Below are positions 62,969 to 64,000 of a DNA stretch of 64,000 nucleotides, piece by piece (the stretch's first letter is position 1; each line of letters starts with the position of its first letter). This DNA is from Xanthomarina sp. F2636L. Lineage in GTDB: Bacteria; Bacteroidota; Bacteroidia; Flavobacteriales; Flavobacteriaceae. Below the pieces are notes generated by a model. That model saw only the letters and a program-made list of their open reading frames with translations. It was not told the origin of the DNA and searched no databases. The stretch spans positions 1 to 64,000 of the forward strand of contig NZ_JAPMLM010000074.1 of assembly GCF_026410195.1 (NCBI RefSeq). Direction: 5' to 3'. The translations under genes were made by a program, and so were the position numbers.

Positions 62969-63781
62969 TTAGCTTTTAGTACTATATTTTTCTAATTCTT
63001 TAATTACTTCTTCTAACATTTTGTCAGCTTCTTCCATACGTTCAGAATCACTATAATTTTTCTTATAGTTGTTGTAGTGTGTCTTTACACTTTCTAAACG
63101 ATTTTGTCTTTTAGATAAGACACTGTTAATGGCTAAATGATAAGCCGAATCTAATTTGTAATAGTAAGCATCTTCTCTATAAACAGATCCTGGAAAATCT
63201 AAAATAAAATTATCAAATGCCTTAATGGACGCATCATAATCTCCCGTATAACCTGCTATTTTATTGTATTGCTTAGCTATTTCGTATGCTTTTCTCTCTA
63301 ATTTAAAATCTAATTCCTGTACAAGGAGGCTTGCTTCAGGTAAAAATTCGGATTCAGGATATAAATTGATAAATCCTTGAAGCTTATCAATAGCCTCTCT
63401 GGTTTCTGTTTGATCTTTAGAGTACACAGGAGACAACATATAAGCGCTTTTTCCACTTAAAAAAGAAGCTTCGTCAACTTTCTCACTTTGAGGATAAGCC
63501 GAAGTAAATCTCTCAAATTGATAACTAGCCAAATAGTAATCTTTCATTTCAAAGAAACTTTTGGAATATAAGTACATCAGCTTTTCAGCTTGAGGTTTTC
63601 CTCTATAGTTGGGAACAATTTGAGCAAAAAGTTTATTTGCTTTAGCAAATTTCCCTTTATTATACATCTCTTCTCCTTCTTTAAATTTTTCAGCAATATC
63701 TGGCTTTTTTAAAGCTTTTTGATAGGAGCTACAAGAACTTAAAACAGTGAAAGTTATAAATAAATAAAAAAGTTTCTTCAT
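62969..63781 (-). CDS. bamD: Outer membrane assembly lipoprotein BamD
   Basis: A 270-residue lipoprotein (Cys17 in VLSSCSS) composed of tetratricopeptide-type repeats, as in BamD/ComL: EKFKEGEEMYNKGKFAKANKLF, then AEKLMYLYSKSFFEMKDYYLASYQFERF, and SEFLPEASLLVQELDFKLERKAYEIAKQY are given here by their repeat openings. It works with BamA to fold outer membrane proteins. It is followed by rpoZ after 10 bases. A -7 box lies 18 bases before the ATG, so the block bamD-rpoZ-coaBC-porD may start here. Confidence 0.94.
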   Translation of the reverse strand: MKKLFYLFITFTVLSSCSSYQKALKKPDIAEKFKEGEEMYNKGKFAKANKLFAQIVPNYRGKPQAEKLMYLYSKSFFEMKDYYLASYQFERFTSAYPQSEKVDEASFLSGKSAYMLSPVYSKDQTETREAIDKLQGFINLYPESEFLPEASLLVQELDFKLERKAYEIAKQYNKIAGYTGDYDASIKAFDNFILDFPGSVYREDAYYYKLDSAYHLAINSVLSKRQNRLESVKTHYNNYKKNYSDSERMEEADKMLEEVIKELEKYSTKS

Positions 63782-63798
63782 AATTTTTAAACAGGAGG

Positions 63799-63806
63799 CA
63801 AAATTA
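63799..63806 (-). promoter_or_regulatory. Candidate -7 box of the bamD operon
   Basis: The minus strand reads TAATTTTG ending 17 bases before the bamD ATG. No TTG partner is evident. An AGGAGG-like GCCTCCTGT on the minus strand (about 63790-63799) is complementary, not a ribosome site. Confidence 0.4.
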
Positions 63807-63897
63807 AGCTATTATAATGGATTTTAAAAATATTATTTTCAGCTAAAATAATTGCTTAAACTCGCTTTATATCAGGTTTAAGGATAATTTAACTTTT

Positions 63898-64000
63898 TTA
63901 AAAATTATTTACAAAGTCAGCAATCTTGGTTTTTAAGGAATCTGTTGCTGCAACAAGAGGTAATCTAACTACATCTTTACACAGGTTTATTTTTTCTAAA
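63898..64000 (-). CDS. dapA: C-terminus of 4-hydroxy-tetrahydrodipicolinate synthase, cut by the window edge
   Basis: Only the last 33 codons and the stop are visible, encoding LEKINLCKDVVRLPLVAATD and a short helix ending VNNF. NLC-x-x-x-VRLPLV is the characteristic C-terminal end of DapA, which condenses pyruvate with aspartate semialdehyde in lysine and peptidoglycan precursor synthesis. The position upstream of bamD and rpoZ agrees with the common flavobacterial gene order. The 116-base gap to bamD contains the -7 box but no clear terminator. Confidence 0.75.
   Translation of the reverse strand, partial: LEKINLCKDVVRLPLVAATDSLKTKIADFVNNF

Overview
The window is AT-rich chromosomal DNA that looks like a marine-type member of the Flavobacteriaceae (Bacteroidota). 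The evidence is consistent: many promoters of the Bacteroidota type (TTG, about 19-20 bases, then TAnnTTTG), type IX secretion system (T9SS) sorting domains of both type A and type B, a PorD-like T9SS protein, many small lipoproteins, bacillithiol-type YtxJ, and the conserved block recN-porD-coaBC-rpoZ-bamD-dapA. No phage, insertion sequence, CRISPR array, plasmid or rRNA/tRNA gene is visible. It reads as ordinary core genome with some lineage-specific surface-protein islands.

Layout. Positions 1-8000: the start of a secreted protein cut by the left edge, a TlpA-like lipoprotein, fumarylacetoacetase, glyA, a beta-helix lipoprotein, a thioesterase and a glutaminyl cyclase lipoprotein. 8009-8104: the small SRP RNA with a textbook promoter. 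8300-20400: an SDR enzyme, a 1306-residue type-B T9SS substrate, a transaldolase-like aldolase, a lipoprotein with a degenerate thioredoxin fold, an ABC-F protein, DUF2007, a cold-shock protein and pheT. 20500-25660: a tandem duplication of an 815-residue MG2/TonB-plug protein, each copy behind a sigma-54-like promoter. 25660-35000: ytxJ, clpB, a small STAS-like protein, an OmpW porin, deoC-deoD, a phosphatase, a DUF6503 lipoprotein, smpB and pcm. 35000-44150: an oxidoreductase, 3-hydroxyacyl-CoA dehydrogenase, DUF1015, YggS, an exonuclease/GIY-YIG fusion with an odd start, a DUF3857 protein, a potassium channel and miaA. 44200-49170: a two-component system, then coaE, a YbbR-like protein and a glycosyltransferase. 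49214-57600: three related type-A T9SS substrates in a row. 57879-64000: fabI, recN, porD, coaBC, rpoZ, bamD and the end of dapA.

How it fits together. Much of the window serves the cell envelope: exported T9SS cargo (four complete proteins), the T9SS component PorD, BamD, OmpW and many lipoproteins. Every one of the eleven non-lipoprotein signal peptides here is predicted to be cut just before a Gln, and a glutaminyl cyclase that would convert such a Gln to pyroglutamate is encoded in the same window. The three type-A cargo genes share a conserved box about 74 bases before their start codons, which suggests common control. The rest is housekeeping: translation (pheT, smpB, miaA, SRP RNA), CoA synthesis (coaE, coaBC), nucleoside salvage (deoC, deoD), fatty acid synthesis (fabI), DNA repair (recN), protein disaggregation (clpB) and tyrosine breakdown (fumarylacetoacetase).
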